A stretch of 15,859 bases of DNA from Conoideocrella luteorostrata (taxonomy: Eukaryota > Ascomycota > Sordariomycetes > Hypocreales > Clavicipitaceae), in NCBI GenBank assembly GCA_032433595.1, contig JASWJB010000568.1, positions 1 to 15,859 of the forward strand. Direction: 5' to 3'. Position 1 is the stretch's first letter; the number at the start of each line of letters is the position of its first letter. Shown piece by piece: positions 1-10,333 of the stretch. The notes beneath the pieces are model-generated. The model did not search any database. It saw only the letters and a program-made list of their open reading frames with translations, and was not told the DNA's origin. The position numbers and the translations under genes are program-made.

Positions 1-740
1 CTCGAAATAACAATTCAATTCATTAAGTCTGTTTAAGAAGGGAAAAAGGGAAGAGGAAGAAGGTCCCCAGGCGCCATATATAAAGAGGCGTGCTAGGGTG
101 ACCATGTGAGCAGAACATCAGGCGTGTTGCTGCCTTGTGCTTGTCAGAGTCTACCTAAGCTGAATCTTCGCGTAGAGGCAGTTGGCGGGAGCAGAGCAGA
201 GACGACCGCTATTCCGCAGATTTGGAAGATGCATATTTTTCTGCATGGCGACTTTCGGAATAACGTGAGGAGGATTGTACTTTGTACACTTCCATTATTT
301 GTTTTTAGGTAGATTCAATCCTCAGTTAGCTGTGCAGCCGTCGTAGTACAGAATCATGACATGTAGATGCTATCATATTAACAATTTCTGTTGAAAGCAT
401 TTTAAATTCCCTTGCAACTCACGTCCTTGGCCTCATATGCGACTTATATGAATCCGAAGCTGACCCCCTTCTCTCCGGCAACCCATCTTGATGCGATTCC
501 ATGTGGCGCGGCTTGCACGGGATGTCGGCACTCACCGACGTGTCGACATTGAATATGCCGCTGTGTGGCAACAGAAGAGCAAACTTGTGCAGGATCCTGT
601 TGCGACATTTCGGCCATAAAGTACGTAATAGTTTAGCGACCACTGCTAATCATGAGCACTTTTAAAAGAACAGTCTATCTAAATTGTATAAGGAAATTGG
701 ACAGCACATGCCAAAATCTTCAATGTCCTATGCTGTCTCG
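1..740. other. Left-edge stretch without a supported gene
   Basis: I see no convincing gene here. A TATA-like run (tatataaag) lies at 77-85, but the first ATG after it (104-106) is followed at once by TGA. The open frames on both strands are short, lack a good start, or lack fungal splice sites that would extend them. The stretch could be the non-coding flank of a gene lying to the left, or a decayed copy of something no longer readable. Confidence 0.4.
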
Positions 741-765
741 ATACCAGTTACATGGCTTTGTCCAG

Positions 766-940
766 TATTGGCGGAACAGTATTGGCGGGGGCAGTCCTCG
801 CGGTACCCAGGTTTGGCGGAACAGGTTTGGCGGAACAGGTTTGGCGGAATCGTTTGGCAAAATCGTTTGGTGGTATGCTTTAGCGGATGCTGTGGTGGAT
901 GCTTTGGCGGAATCGTTTGGCGGTAACCCTTGGCGGGACA
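766..940. repeat. Decayed minisatellite, unit about 13-14 bp
   Basis: About ten tandem or near-tandem units built on gtttggcggaatc / ggtttggcggaaca. Three consecutive units at about 822-849 are nearly identical, and outer units carry substitutions and small gaps (for example gtttggtggtatgc and tttagcggatgct). The open frames crossing it (652-1002 +, 684-926 +, 720-941 -) owe their length to the repeat lacking stop codons, not to a gene. It lies in the 3' flank of gene C, about 250 bp beyond that gene's stop codon. Confidence 0.8.
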
Positions 941-1195
941 ACCTTGCCAGCCACGATACCTTTTTGGGGAGGTGGAGTCAACGGAGCATATGTACAAGGT
1001 GAGGCGAGTAGTGACGCCCTGCTTCGATCCACCATGTATCTAACTACCTCACTCTTTTGGCCAGGAACATTGCATCACGCACGCATAATGTAAAAGAGCT
1101 AAACCTTTGACACGCAAGCAAGTACTGTATTTCTACCCAACTGCTATCTAGACTGCTTGATACTTGGACTGTGTAAGCATCCCAACTAACCAACA

Positions 1196-1529
1196 TCAAT
1201 TTTGTTGAAGCCTCTCGTTCGGGGACACATGGGTTCTGCGCGTCTCGTTGGCGTACTGATCAAGCATGGAGGAGGACGGCACCTGCTGTAGCATGCTCTC
1301 GAACGAATGGCTCCGGCTGTATCCAGAAGTACTCAGTTAGCCGGCCGAAGTTTCATTTCGTCTTGCTCACTTCTTCTTCTCGCCTTTGAAGCATTCATAA
1401 CGCATACCTTGAAGAGGTGCCGGTGGATGATCCGCTGGTTGCGGGTGTGGATGCCAACGGGGCCTGGTACTCGCCTCCATTTGAGCTGCCGACCTCAACG
1501 GTCACAGACGAGACAGACCGCTTAGACAT
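1196..1529 (-). CDS. Small Ser/Thr-rich protein, family member C (one intron)
   Basis: Unrecognised protein, 80 aa after splicing. Exon 1 is 1408-1529 (ATG at 1529-1527, A at -3) and exon 2 is 1196-1316. The 91-nt intron (1317-1407) starts GTATGC, has a perfect GCTAAC branch site about 20 nt before its end, and finishes in ACAG. It interrupts an AG|C serine codon (phase 2), the same place and phase as in the genes at 4358-4660 and 11778-12086. The N-terminus MSKRSVSSV resembles MPGHSVSSS of gene A, followed by a V-E-x-G pattern and a Ser/Thr/Gly-rich stretch to about residue 40. The C-terminal part carries SML-x2-Y-x2-E-x8-NE-x-L with the same spacing as the other two, but exon 2 is six residues longer and ends in Gln/Asn. 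There is no signal peptide or membrane segment. C is the most divergent member and lies outside the duplicated blocks. The model rests on family comparison, with no transcript evidence. Confidence 0.7.
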
Positions 1530-1697
1530 CGTGACGGTGACTTGTAAAAGGTGCGATGCTTCAGAGATGAAACAAATAAAGGCACTCTCAATGTAGACTA
1601 CCAATAAATTTCAAGAAGGAATGGACAAAGGTAAAAGCTCGAAGGTGTGTAAGATACGAGAGCCTGTGTCATAGGGGGCGAGGATGGCCGTCCGCCG

Positions 1698-1706
1698 CCT
1701 TTATAG
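1698..1706 (-). promoter_or_regulatory. Probable TATA box of gene C
   Basis: The minus-strand reading is CTATAAAGG, about 170 nt upstream of the gene C start. Genes A and B have TATA boxes about 130 and 150 nt upstream of theirs. A nearby motif (cgtccg, then a cgc-rich run, then the TATA box) is shared with the gene A promoter, which supports the assignment. Confidence 0.45.
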
Positions 1707-2268
1707 TTTTTCGACAGACTTGCACTATCCACTCATAGGGTATCACAATACGGACATTTTGCGCAAAATAGTACTATTGAAAGATCTGCGGGCTCTTGTT
1801 CTCACAACGGCAGCGACGTACGAGCGCGCACTCAACGACGCAAAAAGCAGCACGACTGGTTTAGAATTGAGGTTGCAAGGGACCCACATCCCTTCTTCAC
1901 CAACAGATGGCAAAACCGATGGCAGCTAGCTCCCGCACGCCTCACCGTCCCGTCCTCCGTGCAGCCTTATCGCAACGATATGACGCTGAGACACATTACG
2001 CGGGCATTATTGTGCGCGTATTATCACCACTGGTAGCGCACCGTACTGGTAGTGACCAAATATGAGCGCCACAAGAAACTTTCTCTTACACTATCACAGT
2101 CCTTCACGGCATCCATTTACACAGCCGAGTCAAGTGCATTAAACTAACCGCTTCGTCACATAGCCAGCGTCAATTTCTTGTCTTGCTTTGCTCACGATAA
2201 CAATGTTGCTAGTCTAAGCACTCAACTGACCGGCTGCGTGTGGCTCCCGCCCAGCTATGGAGTATGGA

Positions 2269-2286
2269 GTACGGAGTACTCCGTAC
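2269..2286. repeat. Perfect 18-bp palindrome of the TACTCCGTA motif
   Basis: GTACGGAGTACTCCGTAC reads the same on both strands and contains the 9-mer TACTCCGTA once in each direction, overlapping at the centre. It is the densest instance of a 9-mer found at least twelve times in the window (other starts: 3301, 3735, 5027, 5263, 6280, 8970, 10079, 11048, 13093, 15753). The function is unknown. It could be a binding site or the footprint of a small mobile or repetitive element. Confidence 0.8.
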
Positions 2287-4357
2287 ACCGCACGCTAATT
2301 GGTTCCCGCACACACTGACTGGACAGCTTGTACTACTGCGTAGTCTAGCTGTATCCGTATCATTGCGTCAAGAATAAAATCGTCTTTTGCCTGAGAAAAT
2401 AGCAAATTGTTGGTTTGGATATGGTGTGACCACTTTTTGATCTCGTATTAGCGCGGTCGCGGAACAAGGGCCGGGGGCGAAAAAGGCGACTTCAGCTTCG
2501 ACAAAAGGCCAATCGCCCACGAGGCCAATCGTGCCAAAAGGGCAAAAAGACTCTAATAATCACCCCCACTCAGTTGTACGGACCGTCTGCTGCTGACCAT
2601 CTGTTACAGACCATCTACTGCGGACCGCAACTACCCATCAAGTCGGCATTTCTGTCAACCATAACAAAAGTGGTTTATCAGCATAATGTCGTACAGGGCA
2701 TTCTAGCCGGCAAATTGTCCTGCTCCTCACACTGCATCGCGGATCTGCATCTCTGTGCCGCGGGACGTGATAACAGGACGGACTTTAGCTTAGTCTTGCT
2801 CCAACATTTTGCTTCTAGCCGTGACACGACATTATTCAACGGCAAACGCTAGCAAGAAAAGCCCTGTGGGTTGTCATTGTCGATAACATCAACAACAGCA
2901 ATGGCCTCACGCGGCAGTCTCCTAGCTCAGCCGGCGGACTTCGGAAATCATGCTCAGAGGTCCGTCCAAACTTTTCCCCGCTACGAACATCGTCATGTCC
3001 CACGTCAACCATGTCACAAAGGCATGCTTGACACCAACATCCGTACTCCATACTCTGTCTCGCTTTCTAGAGCAGTCCTCTAAACCCCATGCGCTGAAAC
3101 AGTATGGATTAGCGTGCCGCGGAAGAACATCCCGCCTTCCGTCCCCGTCCGCCCGACTCTGGCACACGTGGCACAGAGCCACAATCGGCGTGGTAGATCG
3201 GACGGTGGGGACTGTATTGAGGCTGTCGTGACATCCCATGACCTACCCGCGATTGATTTGGAGCTACTTACCCTGCAATGCAATACATACATGTCCGTAT
3301 TACTCCGTATTGCAAACCAATTTAGCCAAGCCTGTTTAATGCGTGGCAAGCTTTGATTAGGGATTGCAAACAGGCAGAAGAAGTGGATTGCAATTTTTTT
3401 AAGTCGCATTAATGTACTTCAGCGATCGCGACTACAATTGCGCACTTATAGGACCACATTTAGGTGTTCAAAAAGATCTACCCGATTTGTATGAAGTAAC
3501 TAAGTAGTGGATGTGTCAACAATATTTTCTCACCGACGAGCACAAAAGTTGGATGGCACCCAAGGCAATCCATTACCCCCACTTTTCTGAAAGGCTGGAT
3601 CTTTCAAGGTCTGTGGTAACGGCCAATGGTTGGCATTTCTGCAACCCGCGATATTGGAGCGACAAATAGAGGCCAATCGCAAGATTAACTGTGTCAAGAT
3701 ACAAAAGACAGCGTCATTTTATTCGCGGATAATCTACTCCGTAGCTGAGCCGGCGACAAAACCTGTGTCCTTGTTTGTCCCGTGGGGAATCTCCGCTGCG
3801 GACTGCGCTTGCCAAGAGCGACCTGATATTTAGACCCCAAGACTCAAGACCAGACGCCGAGGCAGGATTGTCGTTGGGCCGCAAAAGTTGATGATTAATG
3901 GGAATTTGGGATATCTGCCCAGCTGAGAATGGAGTCTTGTTTAGCTATGGGGTCTGCGGAAGAAGTCCTATTTCTTCCCCACAGTCTCCATGACGTTTGT
4001 CATCAGAACTAAGCCAAACTATGGAGTACAAAATGCAAGTACTGTATAGTTAGTGGCACGACAAAATACCCACAGGGCTGACGGGTGGGGAGGGAGAATG
4101 GTGCGACATCCGGCAGGATGTGTATAAAATTGTAATTCACTCTGTTTACGCCATTCCTAAAGTAGCGGTCGACGTTGGGCTAATACAGCGCCCGCCAACG
4201 GAGACTTGCACAGGCCCACTTGTGGCGCATGAATACCGAAATGGCAGCAAGCAAGATTTCGGCTCATGACCCCTTCCTCTCTTCTTTTTTTGCACCATGA
4301 TTTTGCGTAAATTTGTAAGTTTTCCGAGCTTCGTCGCCCACTTGCAGCCGCGCCTAT

Positions 4358-4660
4358 TCAAATGTTCTTCCCCCTAAGTACTTCGTTGATTGGCAGCTTA
4401 GCCTGGCTGTACTCATAGAGGTAACGAGCAAGCATCGAGTCCTGCGGCAAGGTGTTTTGTCTGGACACACAGCAAATTATTAGTTCTGTCATGCAATGCG
4501 AGCCTGTTTTTGGGTTGGTAAATACAAACACTGCAGATGAGCGGTTCCTGCTGCTAGTTCCCTGGGACGTCGGCGTCTGAGATGTGGTATTCCTGGAGGA
4601 AGAGGGAGAGGAGTGGCCTGTCTCGACCACCATAGATGAAGAAACAGAGTGACCGGGCAT
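4358..4660 (-). CDS. Small Ser/Thr-rich protein, family member A (one intron)
   Basis: Unrecognised protein, 77 aa after splicing. Exon 1 is 4530-4660 (ATG at 4660-4658, A at -3) and exon 2 is 4358-4460. The 69-nt intron (4461-4529) starts GTTTGT, has an ACTAAT branch-like site and ends TCCAG. It splits a GT|A valine codon (phase 2), exactly as in gene B. Residues 1-18 carry MPGHSVSSS and V-V-E-T-G-H. Residues 18-43 are Ser/Thr/Asn-rich and probably disordered. The last 33 residues hold DSMLARYL, then KLPINE and a terminal NI; this tail could form an amphipathic helix. In exon 2, 22 of 33 residues match gene B, with five silent codon changes and no indel. No signal peptide or membrane segment is visible. 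The intron is a multiple of three with no in-frame stop, so a retained intron would give a 100-aa form. The frame also stays open upstream to an ATG inside the TATA box, but only the start at 4660 is conserved in gene B. Confidence 0.82.
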   Translation of the reverse strand: MPGHSVSSSMVVETGHSSPSSSRNTTSQTPTSQGTSSRNRSSAVFVFTNPKTGSHCMTELIICCVSRQNTLPQDSMLARYLYEYSQAKLPINEVLRGKNI

Positions 4661-4785
4661 TATGAGTGTATGGCAGTCGGTGTTCAAGAAGATGAAGCAA
4701 GGCCAAAATCTGCTAGTAGGCAAATTAGAAGATGAGACTATAGCTGATGAAGAATGCATCAAGACGTCCGATGTGAGAATACGGC

Positions 4786-4880
4786 GCATTTATACTGTTC
4801 CCCTCCTTTGAGGTCTGGACTAGGTTTGCAAGGAGGTGCATCCAGGAAAGCCACGGATAAGAACATCCGCCAAGGGCGGG
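4786..4880 (-). promoter_or_regulatory. Promoter of gene A with blocks shared with gene B
   Basis: The TATA box (minus strand GTATAAATGC) is at 4786-4795, about 130 nt upstream of the start codon. GCAAACCTAGT is at 4819-4829. A GC-rich box (CCCGCCCTTGG) is at 4870-4880. The same three blocks lie in the same order upstream of gene B, at 12234-12243, 12262-12272 and 12315-12324. The rest of the upstream DNA has diverged more, so these are good candidates for functional promoter elements. Confidence 0.6.
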
Positions 4881-6429
4881 AATATACGCTGAGGCTGCAC
4901 CGTGCAACGAATTAAGAGGAAATAGTAAGAAAGTATAGATATCTCTAGTGCTAAAAGAGTAATACGGACTTCCCTCCCACCACCGCAGTGTGGCTGCAAT
5001 CTGTTAGGGTAGATTCACGGAGTTAGTACTCCGTACAACAAGTGGAAACTCCGATTGGATGGACAATGTCAGTTCGACGACAGGGAAGCTGGCCTGACTG
5101 AGCTCACAACGAATTAGCAAATAGTATCTCTGGTGGAGGTGGGCGGATGCCCGGTTTTGGATCCATCACGGTGAGCACCTACGACAAATACTTAATATTC
5201 TTCGTGGCTTCGGGTGCGGCGAACCACGCACGCCCCATCCCATCTCTTAACTCCACGAATGTTACGGAGTACTTGCTAGCGTCTCAGCTAACTAAACTAT
5301 GCCGGCGGGATGCCCCGCCATTGACTGGCTCCTTTGCACTGTTGCTCCCGCTGCTGCCCCAATTACCTTTGTTCCCCTATTGCTCTACTCCAGTTGGCCA
5401 CTGAAAATGTAGCTTGTCCGAGGGGAGTGAGAGGGTACATGCAATCTGCCTTGCCAGGTTTCAAGCGCCGCGGGATAGGCGGGTCGAAAGCCCACAGTTT
5501 ACGCCGCGCAAGCAGCGCGCAACATGACGCGCAACACGAAAGAGTATATCAAAAGTAAGCTGCATAATGTGGTTACCTCACCGCAGCTTATACCTGTCTG
5601 TCATATAGAAAACTGTGATTTGGCTGCTGTTGCTTTTGCTTCATACAACCTGTGAGTGAGGTGATGACTTGGGCATAAACTGTGGGCTATTAGGAGCGTC
5701 GCATCTTGCTGAGGCTCTGCGGCCGATCGTCGGTCGGTCGGCACGGCTGGCAACTCTACGGCTTATGCCCATCGTACGGTAAAACAAGGTGTAGGGCTGG
5801 GCCTAACGAGGGGAGGGGAAGACTTGGCAAGGGGGGCGGCACATACTCTCACTCGTCTCCCGTCTCATCCCCCCCTGTCTCTATCTTTTGGTACGGTACT
5901 AGTGAGCCAAGCCCAGGCAGCCGATTGCGACTGTGAAGTATGATCCGCCGTCTGGTCTCTGCAATGCAATAACGGAGTAGTACCATTACGGGCCAGCACC
6001 TACATGTAGGCAGAGGGCGAGATTGAAGTCACTGGACGATGACCGAGAGGTAAGATGGCAGGAATATCTGGGGGATAGCAGTTATAGAATGGCTGATTCT
6101 CCGTTTCAGGTTGCGCACCATGTCGCTCGCGTTACTGATAGGCTAGCAATTATGGCAATTAAACCATACATCGAATCAGGTGGATTGATCCATTTTGCCA
6201 TGATCTGCCACGTGCTGCCCTCGCCTATCGGAATGCTAAAGACATGGGTCTCAGTGGCCCGGCCCAATAAACCACTAATTACTCCGTACATGTTTCTTTC
6301 TTAGGACGCCCATGAGAATTTCTTCCCCGTGAAACTAAAGCAATGGTCTGAAGGTCTGCTGTGCATTGAAGCATGTCACAACGCACAAGGCACGAAGTCC
6401 GTCATTGTAATTTACAGTCAAGGTCAGTC

Positions 6430-7780
6430 AGTGGGTGCACGGACCTAGCAGTATTGTAGTTCTCCACCACGGTGCGGGCCACTTCGGAGCTGTCTTCTTT
6501 ATTGAGTAATATCCCGATATAGCTAACTCTGGGGTGGTGGACCGAGAAGTTTCAATTAGTTAAACTATGGGATCGACGCAGAAGCTCGGTACTCGGATGG
6601 GTCAGGGGTGTAGTTGCGAGTCTGTGACTAGGGTCTCCCGAAACGATAATAATGCAGCCTAGGATCTTTCCAACTAACCCAGTACGAAAGTATTACCTTT
6701 TTTCTTTCTTGGGGAAAGAAAGAGAGAGACATACATTTTTTTATAAGAAGAAGCCTATACGGTAGGTTCAAGAGCCATAGCGGGCCAATTGTGGACTCCG
6801 TTTCCGTTTGATAGGATGCAAGGCCCTCGTGCTTTGTGTTGCTCATTGCGGCTCGGACCAAGGTGTGTAACTGCAGATGTTGACACACAGGGTCAGTATT
6901 ACGAGAGCATAATGAAGCAAATAAGCTGGGTGTGTCCACCCCTGCGGATCGAGAGAGTGTCCGAGTCTCTGGTACTTTGTTTGCGATGATCTGATAGCTG
7001 GCAAGTGCCGTGCCCTCATTGGCGGTACTAAGACCGCTGAAGAGAGTTGTCAGCAAATATGCTAAAAATAATACTGCCGGATGTGCAAAAGTCCACACAG
7101 TTTGCAAAGCACTAGACACCCTCCTGTATTCAGTGACATCCGCACCTCAGTCCACTGCAACTTGCTCTGCTGCACTCGGTCCCTTTGATCGTGCCATTGA
7201 TGACGATGTGGGTCAGTCAGGGCTTAGCGGCGCCTCCGGCTGGAGGAACAGCCATTATTGACGTTACATGCATGACCGTTTGGCTCTTGATAGCGCGCGA
7301 AACAGAAGCCGAGGCTTAGATTAAAGGGGAGCGTTTCAAGGTGCATTCGGCACTGGCTGACGCCACCGAGCCAAGCCAAAGCTGTCAGGCCGTTAACATA
7401 ATTGGGTAAGCTGCTTCTATCAAGGGTGCCTTGTTCTGTCCTTGCCCAGTGATTCGTGATGGAGGTAGGTTGGCAGAGATAGACTCAATCTGGTTGCCTG
7501 AAATCATCGCACCTGTTGGGGAAAGAAACTCGGCCGGCCCCTTGTTAGTCGACCGAGATGATCTCCTTCGCCTGGAACCATCCCTTCCACTGGGGTAAGG
7601 CCTCAGACACGTCACCCAAAGCGATACGGACCAATAGGACCTAGTGCAATAAAGTGTATCTCTATTTAGGTGGGAATCTCACTACAATTGATGTTAAAGG
7701 CATTTCTGTCTGTACGACGATGTACATCATACACAGTGTATTGTAGTGCGTAACCAAAGGCATAAAGCGTATGTTCCCCC
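6430..7780. other. Spacer between the blocks without a convincing gene
   Basis: This lies to the right of where block A stops aligning with block B. It contains a C/T run followed by its A/G complement (about 6698-6728, able to pair as a hairpin). A 163-codon minus-strand open frame (6628-7119) has no ATG near its beginning. No copy of TACTCCGTA occurs here, in contrast to the flanking duplicated blocks. I see no splice-site combination that gives a persuasive gene. Confidence 0.45.
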
Positions 7781-7784
7781 CGAA

Positions 7785-8619
7785 ATGAATCACGTGACAA
7801 GCATGAGGCCTCACAGCAGTCAAAGGGATGTACTCTGCACAGATAAGCATGACAAGAAAGCAGCGGGCATGGGTGTATCGCAAGGCGAGATAGGAATAGC
7901 CTCGGGCGAGCTTCCAACGGTGCGCACTGACGTATTGGCCTCCCAATCAGGAAGTGAGAGTCGAAATCCTGGCTCGCGTTGCGCCGTCCCAGCTTTTGGA
8001 GCGAGAGCGTACGTACGTTCTGACCGGAGTAGCAGCGGCTGACGCATGAGAAAACTACGGCAATGATTAGCCATCTTGTTCTTCTTCCTGACGCCTCGTT
8101 GCGACGTTGTGTCTGACCCATCTCACTGCTTTGGCTGTTAGAGGGTTACCACTTTCAACGCCTCCAAATTCAGATGCTACTCTGACATGCCGTCGGGGCG
8201 TTAACGGATCCCTGACCTTAAATTCCAGCACAGCGGATGTAACTTCCTTGTTGGAGGCATTCGTCCGTTTAAGGACACACCTGGGCTCCGCAAGATCAGA
8301 TGTGGAAGCAAAGTACCAAGTATGCCCCTTGTTGGGGGCTGTAGTGTTTGCAGTGCAAGGAATGCAGACATGCGGACAGCGTGTGTCGCTTTGGCCATGG
8401 GTTCGCTGCCTCAAGCGCTGCGTGTCTTTCATGTTTTCGGACGGAATACCAGGCTCTACTATGGCGTGCTTGCGATCCGTAGTTTTCTGCACACACAAAA
8501 CGCCATTGTTGGAGTCCTCATCGGGCTCAGCCATCAAGTGAGTGTCGGAAGTAGAACCTGTTTTTGCATCTATTAATTTTTACAAGGTTTTTTTCTACAG
8601 CAGGACCTACTTACGCTAA
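7785..8619 (+). CDS. Tentative three-exon gene, hypothetical protein
   Basis: Low-confidence model. Exon 1 is 7785-8008 (ATG with G at -3), exon 2 is 8142-8537, and exon 3 is 8601-8619 ending in TAA. Together they give 212 codons with no internal stop. Intron 2 (63 nt) is the best evidence: it starts GTGAGT, has a CTATTAAT branch-like site and ends in a T-rich run and CTACAG. Intron 1 (133 nt) starts GTACGT and ends with TCTGAC, a pyrimidine-rich stretch and TTAG. Both introns are phase 2 and join the open frames correctly. I recognise no domain. Exon 1 is hydrophilic; exon 2 has a helix-like LLEAFVRLRTHLGSARSDVE stretch and several Cys residues. A competing plus-strand frame (8205-8537) also stays open and could join an exon from 8601 in phase 0, and a 155-codon minus-strand frame overlaps. 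It lies in the single-copy interval just left of block B, so no paralogue is available to test it. Confidence 0.27.
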
Positions 8620-10297
8620 ATTGTTGTAATGGCGGGGTACACGGAGGGTGCTGGATGACGCTGCCCCTCTGTAGAGCCTTATCGCCGAAACATACCTACC
8701 CCACGGTGCCAGAGCGAGCTCCGTGACGGAGGGGTATGATTATCTTCATTGTTGTCGATGTACATCCCACTGGTGGCGCTGGCAGAGACCAAAATGTTTG
8801 CAAGTGCTATGAGAAGTCGTCTCTTCTGCCAATACAGTCGGCACTCCCTGTCGGCGTCGTCCGCTCATGCAGGCGAGTGAAGCGCATCAAATTTGACTGC
8901 GTCGCTACATAGCCAGCATCCATTTCTTACCCTTGTACGGGGCATCCTCCTCGCAATAACATTCTTCTCTACTCCGTAATCCCAGCAGAATGTGTCACAT
9001 TGCTTAATGCTTGCTCGACTCTGTGACACTACAGAACATGTCATCTGAACTCTTATACCCTGCCGCAACGGCGAGCTGAGAACAAAAGCTCCTGCCTGGC
9101 TGCAATGATTCGTCCCCATACACACTAAACCAGAGAGCTGTGTTGCCATAACGTCCAGCTAAGAACAAAAACGAGCCCCGGCTATGATGATTGGTGCACT
9201 ATACATACACACTAAGCTGGAGAGCATGTGGTCTGAACACTCAAATATTGTCGCACTGGCAAGCTAAGAGCAAAAATCAGCTCATAAAAAAAAAGTAGCC
9301 AATCATTCCCGATTTGGGATATGAGGCGACAACTTTTTGAAGTTGGCTGCCCATCTCGTATTAGTGTCGCCGGGGAACAAGGATCGGGGAGAGGAACGGC
9401 GGCGACGGCCTCGACAGAAGGCCGATCGTCCACAAGGTCAATCGTGCCAAAAGGGCAAAAACAGACCCTGTTCAGCCACACGGACCATCTACTACACACC
9501 ATCTTCTATGCACAAAGACGACATTTTTTTTGACGTTTTGTCAAAAAGTCGTTTATTGGCATGATGACGCTAAGGATACTCTATCCGGCGAGTCGTCCTG
9601 CCCCCCCCTTCCGTCTGCATCGCGGATCTGCATGTCTGTGCCGCTGGACGCCAAGACAAGAGAGGTATTAAGTTAGCCTTACTTTAATATCAGCTTCGGG
9701 CTGTGACAAGACAGCATTCCACGGCAAACGCCGGGAACGACCTTTTTCTTGTTATTGTCGACAACATCGACTTAACAGCGAGGGCCTCATGCGGCAGCCT
9801 CATGGATTAGACAGCCGGTGAATCTCTCCGATCTCGGAAACCACGCTCAGAAGTCCGTCCAAACTTCCCCCCCTCTACGAACCTTTGGCATGCCCTACGT
9901 CAACTATGTCACAAATGCATGCTGGACACGAGCGTCCGCACATCTATGCCCTTTCCGGGACATTCATGCTGGTCGTGCACCAAAACATTCTTCATTAGCC
10001 TTGCCGGGGAAGAATGTCCCGCCTTCCGCCTCCCATCGTGACCGGGGCACGAGCCACATCTGGCGTGGCGGATCTATATACTCCGTAGTGGAGACGGGGT
10101 CGTTGCTCCAGTCCCACTGTTGCCCGCTGAGGCTACCAAGAAAATGAGGCTATCGTCAAATTCCACACTAATGACGACCCACCTACGATTTGAGGTGGAG
10201 TTGTTTACAATACTATTCTCAGGCCCTATTATTGCGAAGCCAGTTTAGGGTGCCTCCACTTTTGATCAGGACTGCGCGCATAAACTAGAGCCTGACT

Positions 10298-10333
10298 AAA
10301 AAAAAAGGGAAAAAAAAAAAAGAAAAAAAGAAA
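10298..10333. repeat. A-rich tract
   Basis: About 36 bases of A runs broken by G. At the matching place in block A (about 3393-3402) there is only a short T run before the shared anchor cgcattaatgtact. The tract therefore differs between the copies and probably grew by slippage, or marks the end of a lost retroelement. Confidence 0.7.

Larger units (their letters stand above)
1940..6430 (+). repeat. Segmental duplication, block A (direct copy of block B)
   Basis: Collinear with about 8655-14130 in the same orientation. Anchors: gccttatcgc at 1964 and 8676; a 23-bp identity at 2526-2548 and 9439-9461; a 19-bp identity at 2732-2750 and 9615-9633; cgcattaatgtact at 3405 and 10338; the gene A/B stop codons at 4358 and 11778; taatgtgg at 5565 and 12927; and the gaaac segment at 6331 and 14046. 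Offsets run 6712, 6913, 6883, 6933, 7420, 7362 and 7715. Apart from gene A, I see no gene in the block. Open frames at 2574-2852, 2836-3409 and 5706-6304 are disrupted in block B by indels that are not multiples of three. Confidence 0.85.

Noticed and set aside
652..1002. Three overlapping open frames on both strands
   Set aside because: They exist because the minisatellite at 766-940 lacks stop codons in several frames. The repeated Trp/Arg/Gly peptides are a by-product.
1684..1929. 81-codon plus-strand ATG frame with a good start context
   Set aside because: It overlaps the probable TATA box of gene C, and the aligned promoter of gene A keeps the TATA box but not this frame. No domain seen.
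2871..3083. Open frames in both blocks sharing a short GNHAQ-SVQT peptide (9818-10147 in block B)
   Set aside because: The similarity switches frame within about 15 codons because of indels, so it reflects DNA homology of the duplication and not a conserved protein.
6023..6304. Plus-strand frame containing an intron-like segment (GTAAGA, GCTGAT, TTTCAG)
   Set aside because: The splice signals look good, but neither side gives a conserved frame, and the homologous part of block B (13250-13370) is read in a different frame with indels.
6628..7119. Longest open frame of the window (163 codons, minus strand) with a hydrophobic stretch near its beginning
   Set aside because: It begins with GTG and the frame has no ATG before the middle. 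The upstream stop leaves no room for one, and no good 5' splice site feeds the frame. It crosses a C/T-rich hairpin run.
8067..8534. 155-codon minus-strand frame from an ATG at 8534
   Set aside because: There is no recognisable domain and the start has T at -3. It lies opposite a plus-strand model with better splice signals. It cannot be excluded without transcript data.
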